Assembly (NCBI GenBank): GCA_030917745.1
Contig: JAUPUC010000001.1
Coordinates: forward strand, 1 to 6,961
DNA length: 6,961 nt
Reading direction: 5' to 3'
Source: Patescibacteria group bacterium
GTDB lineage: Bacteria; Patescibacteriota; Minisyncoccia; Moranbacterales; UBA1568
The notes under the pieces are model-generated. The model had not been told where the DNA came from. It did no database searches and saw only the letters and a list, made by a program, of their open reading frames with translations. The translations under genes were made by a program, and so were the position numbers. Numbering within the stretch: the first letter of the stretch is position 1; every line of letters begins with the position of its first letter. Shown here piece by piece: positions 6,781 to 6,961 of this stretch.

Positions 6781-6961
6781 ATGAATATCCTCCTGAAATG
6801 GGTGGTCTCTGCGTTGGCGTTTTTGACTTTGCCACATATCATACCCGGCATCAGTGTGAAGGGATTCGGTACAGCGCTCATTTTGGCTCTCCTCTGGGGG
6901 GTGATTGGCATTACCGTCAAGCCGATTCTCGTCATCCTCACGCTGCCGATCATTCTGCTCA
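6781..6961 (+). CDS. Phage-holin-4/YvlD-type small membrane protein (partial)
   Basis: The N-terminal 60 residues are seen; the gene continues past the window edge. The sequence begins MNILLKWVVSALAFLTLPHI, then IPGISVKGFGTALILALLWG, then VIGITVKPILVILTLPIILL. This is the pattern of the small integral-membrane family named after phage holin 4 (also called YvlD or DUF360): a first membrane helix, the hallmark (V/I)PGI-x-V-x-GF at about 21-29, a second helix with a conserved Gly and Lys-Pro-Ile, and a third starting LTLPI. Family members are about 110-130 residues with four helices and occur as ordinary chromosomal genes, so the name does not imply a prophage. The function is poorly known. ATG 6781 lies 21 bases after the transferase stop, with GAGAAA (6772-6777) as a weak ribosome-binding site, so the two genes are probably cotranscribed. 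Confidence 0.85.
   Translation, partial: MNILLKWVVSALAFLTLPHIIPGISVKGFGTALILALLWGVIGITVKPILVILTLPIILL

Noticed and set aside
6781..6961. Prophage lysis module suggested by the holin-family name
   Set aside because: The family is widespread as plain chromosomal membrane genes, and no endolysin or other phage gene is present.

Overview
This is a plus-strand stretch of a bacterial chromosome. Translation and RNA-processing genes fill the first three quarters, and envelope or membrane genes fill the rest. The order is: the 3' end of an unidentified gene (to 101), tyrS (132-1337), pheS (about 1354-2400), pheT (2403-4772), a strong sigma70-type promoter (4833-4861), the RNase P RNA gene rnpB (about 4877-5305), a polyprenyl-phosphate sugar-phosphate transferase (5338-6759), and the start of a small phage-holin-4/YvlD-type membrane protein (6781 to the window edge). 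No tRNA, rRNA, CRISPR array, insertion sequence or T-box leader was seen.

Organism: certainly bacterial. The phenylalanyl-tRNA synthetase is of the bacterial alpha/beta type, the promoter is sigma70-like, and the RNase P RNA carries bacterial signature sequences. All genes read with the standard bacterial code and end at TGA, TAA and TAG. Tight spacing, weak Shine-Dalgarno sequences, three synthetase genes in a row and an unusual compact RNase P RNA would fit a Candidate Phyla Radiation (Patescibacteria) genome. No single marker here proves that, so it remains an inference.

Synthetase cluster: the tyrS-pheS gap is at most 22 bases and the pheS-pheT gap is 2 bases, so the three genes are probably one transcript entered from upstream. 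TyrS charges tRNA-Tyr. PheS (catalytic) and PheT (tRNA binding, editing, anticodon binding) form the alpha2beta2 enzyme that charges tRNA-Phe. A weak terminator-like hairpin follows pheT.

The 565-base gap between pheT and the next credible start codon is not empty: it holds rnpB with its own promoter. The open frame of the following gene extends back to a GTG at 5197, inside rnpB, so that gene should start at 5338. The RNase P RNA is the most interesting element. Its core helices (P1, P2, P4, P5, P8, P9, P18) can be drawn, but it also has an extra hairpin between P5 and P8 and another between P2 and P4, it appears to lack P13/P14, and it has a long helix in the P15-P17 region. No clear terminator separates rnpB from the transferase gene, so read-through is possible. 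The transferase probably starts assembly of a lipid-linked surface glycan, but no other glycan gene is visible.
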